NCBI RefSeq assembly: GCF_041146395.1
Contig: NC_090989.1
Location: 247,804,843-247,868,842 of the forward strand
Length of the DNA: 64,000 nucleotides
Source of the DNA: Eulemur rufifrons
Taxonomy: Eukaryota; Chordata; Mammalia; Primates; Lemuridae
Direction: 5' to 3'
Shown here: piece by piece, positions 47,862 to 58,995 of the stretch
Numbering within the stretch: position 1 is the first letter of the stretch
How the letters are laid out: every line of letters begins with the position of its first letter
Notes under the pieces: generated by a model
The model's input: the letters and a program-made list of their open reading frames with translations, nothing else
Told to the model about the DNA's origin: nothing
Databases searched by the model: none
Translations under genes and position numbers: made by a program

Positions 47862-48572
47862 ATCCCTTTCTCTCTGCATTCATGCCAGCATATATTTTTC
47901 TTTCTTTTTTGGCTTTTTGACAATAGCCATTCTGACAAGAGTAAGGTAATATCTCATTGTGGTTTTAATTTGCATTTCCCTGATGATTAGTGATGCTGAG
48001 CAAATTAGTGCACCCTCTATGGAAAATTCTCTCTATGGAGAATTCTCAAAGAACTAAAAGTAGACCCACCATTCAATCCATCAATCCCACTACTGAGTAT
48101 TTGCCCAAAGGAAAAGAAGTCATTTTATCAGAAGGACACCTGCACTTGAATGTTTATTGTAGCACAATTCACAATCACAAAGATGCGGAATCAACCTAAG
48201 TGTCCATCAATTCATGAGTGGATTAACAAAATGTGAAATATATTTACTATGGAGTACTACTCAGCCATTAAAAAGGAATGAAATAATGTCTTTTGCAGCA
48301 ATTTGAATGGAATGGGAGACCATTATTCTAGGTGAAGCATATAAAAAATGGAAAAACAAACACCACATGTACTCTCTAATAATTTGAAACTAATCAATGG
48401 GCACGCATGGGCACAAAGAGAAGTAAAAGTCATTGGAAATGAAGAAGGGGGAAGGAGAGAAGAGGAAGGGTAATAAGCTACCTAACAGGTACAACAAACA
48501 CTATTCGGGGATGGGCACACTAATGGTCCTGACTGAGGCATTATAAAAGCCATCTATGTAACAAAAACATGA
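47862..48572 (+). mobile_element. LINE-1 copy 4, 5'-inverted, 3' end lost
   Basis: The 3' portion (about 48004-48572) reads plus: ORF2 C-terminus from 'LVHPLWK' and then the strepsirrhine-type L1 3' UTR up to 'ctatgtaacaaaaacatg'. The left ~142 bp (47862-48003) read minus and encode ORF2 sequence ending near 'CWHECRERKG'-like residues, the part just upstream of 'LVHPLWK' with only about ten residues missing. This is again a twin-primed 5' inversion. The normal 3' terminus and A-tail are absent because another L1 follows directly. No target duplication is visible. Confidence 0.85.
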
Positions 48573-49139
48573 TTGGATTAGTAAACTGTGGTATATGTAT
48601 ACCATGGAATATTACTCAGCTATAAGGAATGATGAAGATACGACATCTCTATGGTTCTCCTGGAGAGAGTTGGAACCCATGATATTAAGTGAAGTATCCC
48701 AAGAATGGAAAAACAAGCATCACATGTACTCACCAGAAAATTGGTTTCCCTGATCATCACCTAAATACAAATCTGGGAATGACACCAATTGGACATCAGA
48801 CTGAGGTGGGGGGTGGGGGAGGGGATGGGGGGTATGCCTACACAATGAGTGCATTGCGCACCGTTTGGGGAGTGGTTACACTTGAAGGTGCTGACTCGGG
48901 AAAGGGGGGGTGGGGAAAAAAATATGAAACTATTGTTTTTAACTTGCACTGTTCACTTAATAATTTATCATGAATATTTCCCATATTATTTCATATCATT
49001 GTACAAGAAATAATGTATACATTATGAGGACATACTGTATCTAACAAGATATACTGTTAGACTCTTTGATTCTGTAAAATTAAATTGAAAAAAAAAAATA
49101 AAATAAAATAAAAAAAATAAAAAATAAAAAAAAAAAAAA
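48573..49139 (+). mobile_element. LINE-1 copy 5 3' end with G-rich 3' UTR and AAAAT tail
   Basis: It begins in the ORF2 C-terminus ('attggattagtaaactgtgg', translating 'WISKLWYMYTMEYYSAI'-like) and ends ORF2 at a stop after 'ENWFP'. The 3' UTR has long G-runs (48806-48833 and 48898-48915) and ends 'gattctgtaaaattaaattg' before an A-rich AAAAT tail (49088-49139). It is a different 3' UTR type from LINE-1 copy 4. Extra AT-rich sequence (about 48920-49080) lies between the G-rich part and the tail and may belong to the element. Confidence 0.75.
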
Positions 49140-49514
49140 GAGGAATGCACTATCACTATCCTACCTTCAAGAATCTTTAGAATAGAAAGTGTAAACAGGT
49201 AGCCCAGCAGTGAGCACAGAATTAAAAAGTCACCTGTGTGATTTTCATATTTAGGGATGTATAAAGACCTTCTGAATTTTAAAAGGAACATTAATATGTA
49301 CATAAGCAAGGAAGGAAGAAATAGTGGAAACTGAACTTTATCTCTAAAAATAGTGAAACGCAATAGGGATTTTCCCTCCCCTAAGGAAAAATTTGAATAT
49401 GTTAAACTATACAATAAGCAATATTTTTGCAAGTTGTATCCAATTTTGACCAATTTGATTTAATGACTTTCAAATAATTTTAAGGAAAAAATTGTATATT
49501 TTATCCTTTTTCTC
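49140..49514. other. No recognised feature
   Basis: Unassigned DNA between an L1 tail and an Alu. A 143-codon minus-strand frame spans the L1 A-rich tail and this segment (49022-49453). Its Phe-rich middle is just the translated A-tail, so I do not call it coding. Confidence 0.45.
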
Positions 49515-49814
49515 TTTTTTTTTTTTTTTTTTTGAGACAGAGTCTCACTCTGTTGCCCTGGGTAGAAGGCAGTGGTGTCATCGTAGCTCACCGCAACCTC
49601 AAACTCCTAGGCTCAAGCAATCCTCCTGCCTCAGCCTCCCAAGTAGCTGGGACTACAGGTGCACACCACCACACTCAGCTAATTTTTTCCATTTTTGGTA
49701 GAGATAGGGTCTCGCTCTTGATCAGGCTGGTCTCGAACTCCTGACCTCAAGTGATCCTCCTGCCACAGCTTCCCAGAGTGTTAAGAATACAGGCGTGAGC
49801 CACGACACCTAGCC
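49515..49814 (-). mobile_element. Older Alu, full-length dimer
   Basis: Minus-strand Alu: T-run at 49515-49533, right arm 'gagacagagtctcactctgt', then 'ctcaagcaatcctcctgcc', linker 'aattttttccatttttggt', left arm 'tctcgaactcctgacctca' and reversed head 'gtgagccacgacacctagcc'. It lacks the 'tatggacagc' linker of the other two Alus and is more diverged, so it belongs to an older subfamily. Flanks 'tatattttatc' and 'atatatttttg' may be a decayed target duplication. Confidence 0.92.
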
Positions 49815-50274
49815 TTAAATATATTTTTGAAGTCAGAACACATTTCTGCATTGCAAGTTCATCCATGTACACTAGTTTCTGAAGAATGTGCACTACCTGA
49901 TCTCTGAATATTTAATTATCTGAGCAAACTGACTTAGCAACAATTAAAGCATTTGGTCATTAAACAATGTCCTCAAATAACAAAAAAGAGAAGTAAATAT
50001 GTGTAATAATGAAATCCTTTAATCATTGAGAGCCAAAATTATACTTCATTCTGACTTGGAAGAATATAGATATTTGAATCCTTCTCATAAATAAACAGCA
50101 TTTTATAATGATACACAAAGTACTAAAGTATTTTATTGTAAATCCAATAATTTGAAGCACCTTACTAAAAGGTTACAAGCTATCATTTTTCATTATACAA
50201 ACCTTTTCAAGAAGATGATATATGGCCTTTTCTTAAGTAGAACAACATAACTTCCTAGAGTAACAAAATTTAAT

Positions 50275-50391
50275 ATTGGAAATAACACAATAACCAATTC
50301 ATCTAACCCATTTATCTTACAAATGAAGAAACCAAAACAAAGAAAAAATAAGTGGGTTGCCTAAATCTCACAGCTACCATATCAGTGCCCT
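50275..50391 (-). mobile_element. Possible MIR-like fragment
   Basis: 'tctaacccatttatcttaca' and 'aatgaagaaaccaaaacaaa' followed by 'aaatctcacagctaccatat' resemble reversed MIR-type sequence ('ccattttacagatgagg', 'aaactgaggc', 'ggtcacacagctagtaag'). Confidence 0.45.
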
Positions 50392-50731
50392 TTCTATACC
50401 TGTCATGTCCAATACAGTAGCCACTAGTTATATGCACTATTAAACATTTGAAATACGGCTAATTAAAATTGAGATTGAAATGTGCTGTAGGAGAAAAAAT
50501 ATATACCAGATTTTAATGGCTTGCTATAAAAAAGTAACAAAAAATCTCACTAATAATTTTATATTAGTTCTATATTTAAAGATAATATTTCAGCTATACT
50601 AAATCAAAATGTATTATTAAAATAAATTTCACCTGTTTCATTTTACTCTTTTTTGTGTCTACTATAATTTTTAAATTATGTTCATGGTTCACATTATATT
50701 AATATTGCTATCTGACAGCACTGTTCTACAC
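50392..50731 (+). mobile_element. hAT-Charlie DNA transposon relic with 8-bp target duplication
   Basis: The element spans 50400-50723. It has 'gtccaatacagtagccacta', 'gaaatacggctaattaaaat', 'tgagattgaaatgtgctgta', 'aaataaatttcacctgtttc' and 'tatctgacagcactg'. The ends form inverted repeats (gtccaata / ...tctgac) of hAT-Charlie type. The flanks TTCTATAC (50392-50399) and TTCTACAC (50724-50731) match at 7 of 8 bases. It has no transposase. Confidence 0.88.
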
Positions 50732-53434
50732 CATTACCTTTTACATTCTTTAAAATATATCTTTTTGAGATTCCAAGTATGTACAGTAATTTCTTATGTG
50801 CAATTCATATATTTTCATTCGTTAACTAAAAAAATTCTCCTTTGTCATTTGAGAGCCTATGTTTACATAATCTAAATACCAAACCAATCAACAAATGCCA
50901 AATGAATTTCAGAAATGTTTACACCTTCATTATCACTTTGTCCTTCATAAGGAGTGCTTCTCTTGGTTTCATACACATTAATTTTACTATTCTAAGATAT
51001 TATTCCCTGAACTCCACAGTCATCCAAAATCTACTCTACATTTTGATAAATGCTTTCAAGGCAACAGGCTAAAAGAATAAAGAGGGCATTGAATTCTCGT
51101 TGTCACAGGAGAATAATCGAAGATAATTCCAATAAGAGTAAATTTTTCATTGAGCTATGGCAATAGCTAATAACATTACTCAAAAGGAAAAATAATTGTG
51201 TTCATATAACAAGTCAAAGTGCCTGAAAGCTGAAAATTGCTTAATTTGAAGGTCTAGTAAGAAAAGGAATAATAAAAATGAAAACAAACAAAATAAAACA
51301 CTCAAATCACAGTAGGTCACCCTTAACTCACATTTATACCTGACGGACAATAGAGTACCTATAAATGTCCTCAGTAAACCAGTATTTTGCAAGCAAAGAC
51401 CACTTCATAGGGGCAGGCAATAAACTTTCCTCCTCAAAACTATTCTTCTACCCCAAATTCTTAGTAAAATCGAGGCTTCTAAAATAAATGAATTAATCAG
51501 GGATGTGTGCCCCATAATGATTGGCAGATAATACTTGTTATGCTATCAAGGTTGAGATTAGCAGGCCTTTGTACAAATCAGGAGGACTCTCTTTGCCCCT
51601 CCCCATCCAGAAGTGGTTTCTAGACACAGACACTCCTGAACAACACTGATCCATTAGGAGTAACCAACCTTTCTGTGGAAGAGTGGTCACTTTTTAGTTT
51701 TCTAGAACCTAAGAACCACTGAGTGCTTGTGAAGATATTGGACATATTGGGGTGATATCAAGGAAGAGGAGTTGAGAAGTGGCTGTCAGTGATTAGCCCT
51801 TAGAAATGGAATCATGAAGGATTTCCTGTTTCATCAGTCATGAAGCAGCCATGGCAATCCCTAGTCCCAGATCTCATTTCAGAAGCCCAATAGTGTTACT
51901 GTTGACATGAAGGAGTTGGAGTTTTATTTCTGTGATGCATATTGTAAGACATGAAAGACAGCATGATGATTTTTAAAAAGTGAGTTTCAAGATAGGAATC
52001 TGCTTTGCCACAGAATGGCTTTGGGCCAGCCTCTTCTTTGAACCTGAAAACAAACAGGAAAATATTTCAAAAGTGGAACTAGATGTTGTCTACATTCTTT
52101 TAAATCCACATTTCCTAAATGGAGATTTGTGAACCTTTAAAAGATTATGAGCCCGTTCCACAGAGATCTCCTGGAAGTCACAAGTTTTTGACCATAATTC
52201 TGATTTTAGTTGTTTATATTAGTCATATATCTTAAAATTTAATTTAATTTCTAAAATTTATCTCATAAATGAGTACTATATATAAGCAGAAAACATAAAA
52301 ACTGCTATGGAATTTTTATAAGTTAACGAGATGCATAATACTGTAATTCTGAAAATTTCCAAGATAGTAGCATTCCAAGCTATCTATAGCACATTAAACA
52401 CTCAAATTTAAAGCTATATATTTAGTAAGAATTACACCTGTTCTTGCTTTTCACATACCATGGCCAAGTCTAATGTATTCTGAATGTATTATTCTCTAGA
52501 GAGGTTTTTGTAAACATCATAAAGCAATCTCCCTTATCTCATCATTTATAAGCAAAACAGAATGCATAAAAACTGAATAGTATGTTATTTCAGTGGAAAT
52601 GGAAGAATAATTTAAAGTAGTTTTAATCTATTTTCGATGCTATGAAACCTATAAAAATTCTATCTATATTTTAATATATTTTCATAAACCAGACTCCATA
52701 TGCCATCTTTGATTTTTTTCCTTAACAAATCATGTCCTTTCTCCTACAAGTAATTTAAAAGCAAATTAAACAATGAGTGGAGGAATTTGACACTATCTAT
52801 GCTATGAGTATTACGAAAATGCTATTAAGATTAATCTTATGGTATAATCTTTAATATTATGCCAATCCAAATATTTTCACTTCAAGTACTCTTTATGGCA
52901 TAATGAGCAAAAATAACCACTTTCTTTTTTACTTCATAAGCAGGCAAGTAGGATGTCCTGTGCTTTAAAATGGTTGATAAGGATCACTTGGTGGTACTTG
53001 TTAATAAACTACATTAATGCATGCCCCTTTCTTACATATTATGATTCAGTAAGACGCAATATTTTTAACAAGAAAACTATGACAGCTAATTTGATTTAGG
53101 AGGAGTGCAGCCTGTAGATACAGATAAGGGCAATGATAATTCTTAATTCTTCAACCTGTAGCATAGGAATTATAATCACTAATATACCAGACTGATTATG
53201 GTGAGTTCATGACAAGCTGCCCAAAGACACCATAGGAAAGTACTATCTAAAGAAAATACATGGATTTGTTTTATGCATCTTTGAATTCTAGACTCAATGC
53301 AACACTAGAATGTAACAGATGTTTTAATTGTTTGATTAATGAATAAAAAATCTAGGATCCATATAAGTTATCTAGGATAGATGCAGGATATGAAATTCTA
53401 CAATTACAAAAGGGTTATTGGATGCCTATGAGTT
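50732..53434. other. No recognised feature
   Basis: About 2.7 kb. The segment 51500-51960 is less AT-rich than its surroundings and unassigned. A weak MIR resemblance lies near 51990-52050 ('gctttgccacagaatggct', 'ttgggccagcctcttc'). No gene evidence. Confidence 0.4.
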
Positions 53435-54125
53435 ATTTTTTAAACATTCATTCGTTCCCTTATGAAACAGTAATGGAGCACTTAACTGGGCACTGGGGAT
53501 AGAGCAGTGATCAAGACAACCACTGTTCCTGGATTCTCATCAAGGAGCCTGAAATCAAACTACTGCTTACACTTTAACAAAAATTATGAAAAGTGCTAAA
53601 ATGTAGAATCACAGACTACTAAGAAAAACACTTAACAGGGCAATGATCTAGTCTCTGGAAGGTTGAAGCAGTGAAATCCCAGCTGAGTTCTGAAGGATAA
53701 GGACAGTGAGGGTAGCAGGAGGTGGAGAAGTGGACAAACTCTGCAAAAGCAACAGCATATGGGAGGCATGGAAAAATAGAGTGGATACTAGAAGGCCATT
53801 ATGGATACAGTGCAGGAAAATAGCGAGAGAATAGCATTAGTTGACCCAGTGAGATAGGCAAAGACAAATCAGGCAAGAATTTATAATCCATGATATTGCT
53901 AATAATGAACTTTATCTGAGAGGCAATAAGAAGGCTTTGCTAATTTTTACCAGGATAATTCCATCACTAAGATCATATTTTAAAATGTTTAAATTTTCTG
54001 TGTTGAAGTGAATGTAGTAGAATAAGAGCTAAGGAAAGACCAATTAAGAAGTAACTGCAGTAGCCCAAGCAAAAGACAATGGTGTCTTGCACGAAGGTGG
54101 TAGTGATGGGGATGAAGAAGTGAAA
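53435..54125 (+). mobile_element. Long ancient interspersed repeat, family unresolved
   Basis: A collinear series of blocks matches one common old mammalian repeat: 'agcacttaactgggcactgg', 'ggatagagcagtgatcaaga', 'gagttctgaaggataagg', 'gcaaaagcaacagcatatgg', 'ctttatctgagaggcaataa', 'gaagtaactgcagtagccc' and 'tggtagtgatggggatgaag'. The copy is about 690 bp and strongly diverged. I am sure of the repeat type by pattern but not of its library name. Confidence 0.55.
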
Positions 54126-56344
54126 ACAAGGCTCAGGTCCATAAATAAAGTTATTTCCACTAACTTTCCACCATTCCTATTAGTAGATTATGCTCATATT
54201 ATTTATTTCTTGTAATACTGTCTTTATAGTTAAAGGATGTCATAACTTTGGCAAGGTCATTTAATTTCTTAGGGATAAGAAAAACATATTTTATGGGATG
54301 AGACTGATAACATTTGGAAAGGAGGAATAGAGCCTTTATACAACTTTTAGTGCAATTAATCAAAGGCACTGTTATGGCTGACAGCAATAAAGAGGGAAGA
54401 AACTACAACCTATATTTCTAAGAATACTTGACTAGAGACATAAGTAAAAATTCAGTGTAGGATAAATCTACAAAAAGGGATTCATAACTGAAATCATAGA
54501 CATGCAAATTTAATTCCCACATTCAGAGAATTATTCAACAAAATTGTCAGAGATTAGCCTGAATCCACCTTGTGAGAATGTGATAAAGGTATATGTAAAG
54601 ACCAATAACTTACTAGATACATTATAGACTGATTCCTTGCTTCAGAAAGATTTTTTGGTTAAACCAGCTTTCCTAGTGCTTTATAAAAGTATTTACATTA
54701 TAGGTGATTTTTCAGAAATGAAACTATCACAAAAGCAAGGTATGCTTACATTTTTTAACAATATTTTCAGTTTTAAAAGAAATAAAATTTGTTTACATAA
54801 GTCTAGCTCTCTCCAGTAACAGAATGATGGGGGCTGGCATATAAAGGAGGAGATAATAGCAAATGTTTTTTTTTTCCCCCTTGTCAAAGGTTTTTATTCT
54901 TTCAAAAACAAAGAACATACAGTATTCATAAGAATAACAAAGTCATAGTTTTATTATACTGGAAGCTCCTTAAGTGTGGAAATTGTGTGTCTATCCTGAA
55001 CTGAAGGAAAGGAGTGTGTGTGTGTGTGTGTGTGCGCGCGCGCGTGTGCAGGTATGCACGGGCGTATGTGTTCTGGAAGACCATACTCGGGAAGGGAATA
55101 GAGACTGCAATACCACTTTATATTATTTGGTATTTTGTGCTATTTTTACATTGTGAAATAAATAATAGTATTTATTGTTTGGTATATTAAAATATATCAA
55201 CTATTAAACATTATATCTAGAGACACACTTACATGCCACATTAAAATTTGAAATCTAACAAAAGGTGTTTAGAAAGCTTCCTCTCTACTTTCATGATATC
55301 CAAAGAGAGGAAGAAAATACCAACTGAAAAAGCAATGTGTACTATTTCTATATATTTCTTTGATTTAATAACTTGTCAAACAAGCTCAAAAAGTAACATG
55401 ATAATAAGCTAAAATAAAACATAGCAGAATCTCCAGCAATAAATGAGGAAACAAAAGAATATTAAGGAAAATGGAAATGAACTTTTTAGATAGAAAACAA
55501 CATTTATATAACCTCAGCTTGTTATACCTGCTACGGTAGTTCTAGTCACAGCACCACCACTAGCCTGAAAAAGGTTCTAAATATCACATAAAACAAGAGT
55601 TATGATTATTTTTTAAAGTATCACAGAAGAGGAAAATATTCACAGTTGCCTTATAACTATCTTTTCAACATTATCTGAACTGTCAAATTATAAAGAGTTG
55701 TTACAGAAACCGTAAAACTTCACACAAAATGAACTTGTTATTCTACAATGACATTAATGATGGACTGTATAGTTAAGATCACATTTTTGAAGAATTTATG
55801 AAACAATATTTATTTCCAGTCTTTCATGGTCAAAATTTCTTCATTTTAATATTTTTTACTTATTGGTGAGTAATAATGTATTTTATTTGATACTAATCTA
55901 TAATAAAATAATAATGTTATGTTCCATATTTATCTTTTGTAATTTCATATTTCATTTAATATTTAGTAATAGGCTTATAATCTTTCTATTTTGAATGTAT
56001 TATCTATTTTAATATATTTCTTTATTTTATGTATTTAAACTTTTTGATGAAATTACAACACCAATGTGTAAATATAAATACCAAATATCAGTACTTCCTT
56101 TCTTCTCAGTATAAAAAAATCATTAGTGGGGAATTTATTAATTGAGATGTAGGTAACTGTACTCAAGGAAGATAAAGGCTGCCATCCCTAGTCAGTATCA
56201 ATAGCCAGAAGAGGAGGAATGTTATGACAGTCAGATCCACATTCTGTGGTCAATTTTTAAATCATCAAATGGCTATAACAGAGACAATGCAAATTAACTC
56301 TAAATTATAGTAGAAGCAAAAGCAAGAAAATTATGGGAAAAGAA
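54126..56344. other. Unassigned apart from a GT/GC tract
   Basis: AT-rich DNA with the alternating GT/GC tract at 55014-55050 (listed separately). Plus- and minus-strand frames of 60-64 codons carry no signal. AT content is highest from 55850 to 56050. Confidence 0.4.
55014..55050. repeat. Alternating GT then GC dinucleotide tract (Z-DNA type)
   Basis: Ten GT units run directly into five GC units and then GTGTGCA, giving 37 bases of unbroken purine-pyrimidine alternation. The CpG run is notable in an AT-rich, CpG-poor region. Such tracts are the classic B-to-Z transition substrate. Confidence 0.9.
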
Positions 56345-56540
56345 CTGGATTCAAACCCCAGCTTTGACTTTTAATAGCTGTACCTCGTGGATTAGTCATG
56401 TAACCTCTCTCAGCTTCATTTCTCTAACTTTAAATCTGGACAAGAACAGCTACTGACCCAGTTATCAGGATTGGACTAGCTTATGCATATAGTGTGCTTA
56501 ATATAGTGCCAAATAGCCAGTGCTCAATAAAACTGGGCTC
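56345..56540 (+). mobile_element. MIR SINE relic
   Basis: 'ctggattcaaaccccagctt', 'tgacttttaatagctgtacc', 'tcatgtaacctctctcagct', 'tcatttctctaactttaaat' and 'gccagtgctcaataaaactg' follow MIR in plus orientation. Confidence 0.8.
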
Positions 56541-57579
56541 TGATTTTCAACTATGTCATGAAACAAAAGAAGGGCTAGATGAATTAATTGACTTGTGGCA
56601 TCTGAAATAGCATACACTGGGTGAATGAAGGTAAAGAAAGATCTGAAATGTAAACAGTGAATAATGGTTTTTTGCTTAAGGAGAAGAAATATTAAAGAGT
56701 GAAAGTCCCCCAGGGTCAAAATTTTTATCAGATGTTTAAATTCATTTATCTTGCAGTTATGTTCTTTATTTTGAAACTTATTCAACTTATTTTTGCTGTT
56801 ATAATATTGTGGATTAGTATTCTACAACTTAAAAAAGTCTATCATGTGCAAATCCATAATCATTTGCAGACTTGATTTCAAATGCTAATCATCTTATGAA
56901 GGTCACATTTCAACACTAACATATTAAAAGCACTTTTCTTTAAAAGATATTCTCTAATTTATGTAAGAAATACTGAGAAAATTATACAATGTTGGCGTCA
57001 GAAGGGATCTTCTAGGTTTACAGCCTCATTTTACATATGGAAAAGTGGGACTCTGGAACCACAATGGGTTCCCTTTGGTCACAGAGCAAGGTAATAGAAA
57101 TAAGATCTTCTGAACCTTAAACCCAAACACTGTATTTTTTGGTAAACCACAGAATGCAGGCTGAGGAGGAACTTAATGTATCAAATCATTATTTAATTTA
57201 TTCCACAAATAGCACCAAGAATAAAAGGACTAAGTAAGGGCAGCTTCTACATTACAGAATACAAATAAGACAAATGGTAAATAACATGTTAGAGAAATCC
57301 TTATCCTCATTATCAATCCATGAGACATAATTTAAATTAATGTCATTTCATTTTATGCCAGTCAAGAGTCAACAAAGCAGAACAAGCTTACTGGCATTAC
57401 AGAAACACTTACAGGAGGTTTCTGTATGTATTCTCATACCTTAAAGCAAGATGAGTTTTTTATATAACCTGAATCTTATCTACATGCAGTCCAAAAATAT
57501 GGTTCATGTGATATACTCCTTAATACTTCAGTCATCAAAAAATAAAGTAGCAAGATATGGGCATTTTTCCAAGCCCATG
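56541..57579. other. Unassigned; MIR-like scrap at 56985-57150
   Basis: 'ttggcgtcagaagggatctt', 'cctcattttacatatgg' and 'tttggtcacagagcaaggta' resemble an old repeat of the form 'ggaagggaccttagag', 'cccattttacagatg', 'aggtcacacagctag'. Nothing else recognised. Confidence 0.4.
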
Positions 57580-58187
57580 TAGATAGACTTCAAGATTCCT
57601 GCCCTCTAGTATACAGGCTTTGTCTAATCTCCTTTTCTTGAGTATGGGCAGGATCCGTGACTAGGATGGGGTATCACTCCCATGATTAAGTTACTAATCA
57701 ATTGATTTTGCATTAATCATAGGGAGATTATCTCTTTTTATGTAGGCCTGATCTAATTGGTAGACCTCTCTAATAGAGAGTAAAATATTAGAGGACATTC
57801 TTCAGCTATTTTGGAAGAAAGGAAACAGCCTTGTTATGAATTGCCTATGGCAGTTGCCACATGGCTGGGATCCCAGGGCTGCATTTAGGATTTGAGAGTG
57901 ACCGCTTCCCTCACGCTCCCACCTCAGGGAACTAGCACAAAAATGAAGACCTCAGTCCTACAACCCTGAGGAAATAAACTCTGCCAACAATGTAACCCAG
58001 CATGGAAGCAACTCTTTCCCTAGTCAAACCACCATATAAACTGACAGATTTATTTTAGCCTTATAAGATCCCAACCTGAGGACCCAAGAAAAACATGCCA
58101 GATCCATGTGAAATATTAAACTTGTGTTCCTTTAGTACCTAAAATATTTTGTGGTAATTTGTTATGCAGCAATAGAAAACTAATACA
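57580..58187 (+). mobile_element. MaLR LTR (MLT1/MST-type), long
   Basis: In order: 'ttcttgagtatgggcaggat', 'gatggggtatcactcccatg', 'gttgccacatggctgggatc', 'aaatgaagacctcagtccta', 'ctctgccaacaatgtaaccc', 'atggaagcaactctttccc', 'cctgaggacccaagaaa' and the terminal 'gtggtaatttgttatgcagc', 'aatagaaaactaatacag' (about 58150-58187). This is the full layout of an MLT1-like LTR. No internal sequence adjoins it, so it is a solo LTR. Confidence 0.82.
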
Positions 58188-58374
58188 GGCAGATACCAAG
58201 TCTTTATACTTTGCATATTCTCCAAGATACAAAATACAGTAGCAGTAGGTATTTACATATTAATATATTCTTGACTAGATTATCTTAACCGGAAATGGTA
58301 TGCTTGATGCAGCACAGTGTTAGGAAACTGCTAGGAAATACCCTACTGTCACTTATGTTTGGGGATAGTCTTGT

Positions 58375-58520
58375 AGCTTTCAAATGTTTTTCTCATTTAA
58401 TACTGTGAGTTATATATGACATGGATATCATCTCCATTTCATAGATGAGGAAGCAGAATCCATAAGGGGTAAAGTTCCGGGAGTCATGTTACTCATTTTC
58501 TTTCTACTATGCTCTTGCCT
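58375..58520 (-). mobile_element. MIR SINE fragment
   Basis: 'ttttctcatttaatactgtg', 'tggatatcatctccatttc', 'atagatgaggaagcagaatc' and 'ctttctactatgctcttgcc' follow reversed MIR. Confidence 0.65.
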
Positions 58521-58804
58521 ACTTTGAACCATTTCCTTTTGTAATTCCCTTGACACTGATGGCATATGAGAATACACTAAATTCTCTTATGAATCTCAGG
58601 TGCCTTATAAAGCAACACTGAGGGTTGTTACCATGTTTATCTTGTTCCACCTTGATTTGCCACAGGGACATGGTCAAGCATCTCACATATGCTACACATG
58701 TTTGCTAGCTGACTGAATACAGTCAATACCAGCCAGCCACAGAACTTATTATACTTCTAATATTCTAGGAAAAATAATATTCATAATAATTGTAACCATT
58801 AATG

Positions 58805-58995
58805 AAGCCCTGGTGACATCATATACTCTTTATACATTTTTACTTTGTCACAGTAAGTATGCAAGGAAGTTTTAATTCTTCATTAAAAAGGAGTAAACTA
58901 AGTTTTATAAGGACTAAGTAATTTGATAAATATTACCTAGCTTAAAGGATGGATGCAGACAAAATTTTAGGTCTGTCTGCCCTAAAGCTTGTTTT
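58805..58995 (-). mobile_element. MIR SINE relic, diverged
   Basis: 'atactctttatacattttta', 'gtatgcaaggaagttttaat', 'aaaggagtaaactaagtttt' and 'ggatggatgcagacaaaat' followed by 'ggtctgtctgccctaaagct' match the reversed MIR order. Confidence 0.6.

Noticed and set aside
49022..49453. 143-codon minus-strand open frame with a Phe/Tyr-rich hydrophobic middle
   Set aside because: The hydrophobic part is the translated A-rich tail of LINE-1 copy 5; the rest has no recognisable content.
49492..49744. Two overlapping 69-70 codon plus-strand open frames
   Set aside because: They are translations of the reversed Alu at 49515-49814, a well-known source of spurious frames.
54974..55156. Open frame with a Cys-Val-Cys-Val and Ala-Arg repeat
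   Set aside because: It is just the reading of the GT/GC dinucleotide tract.
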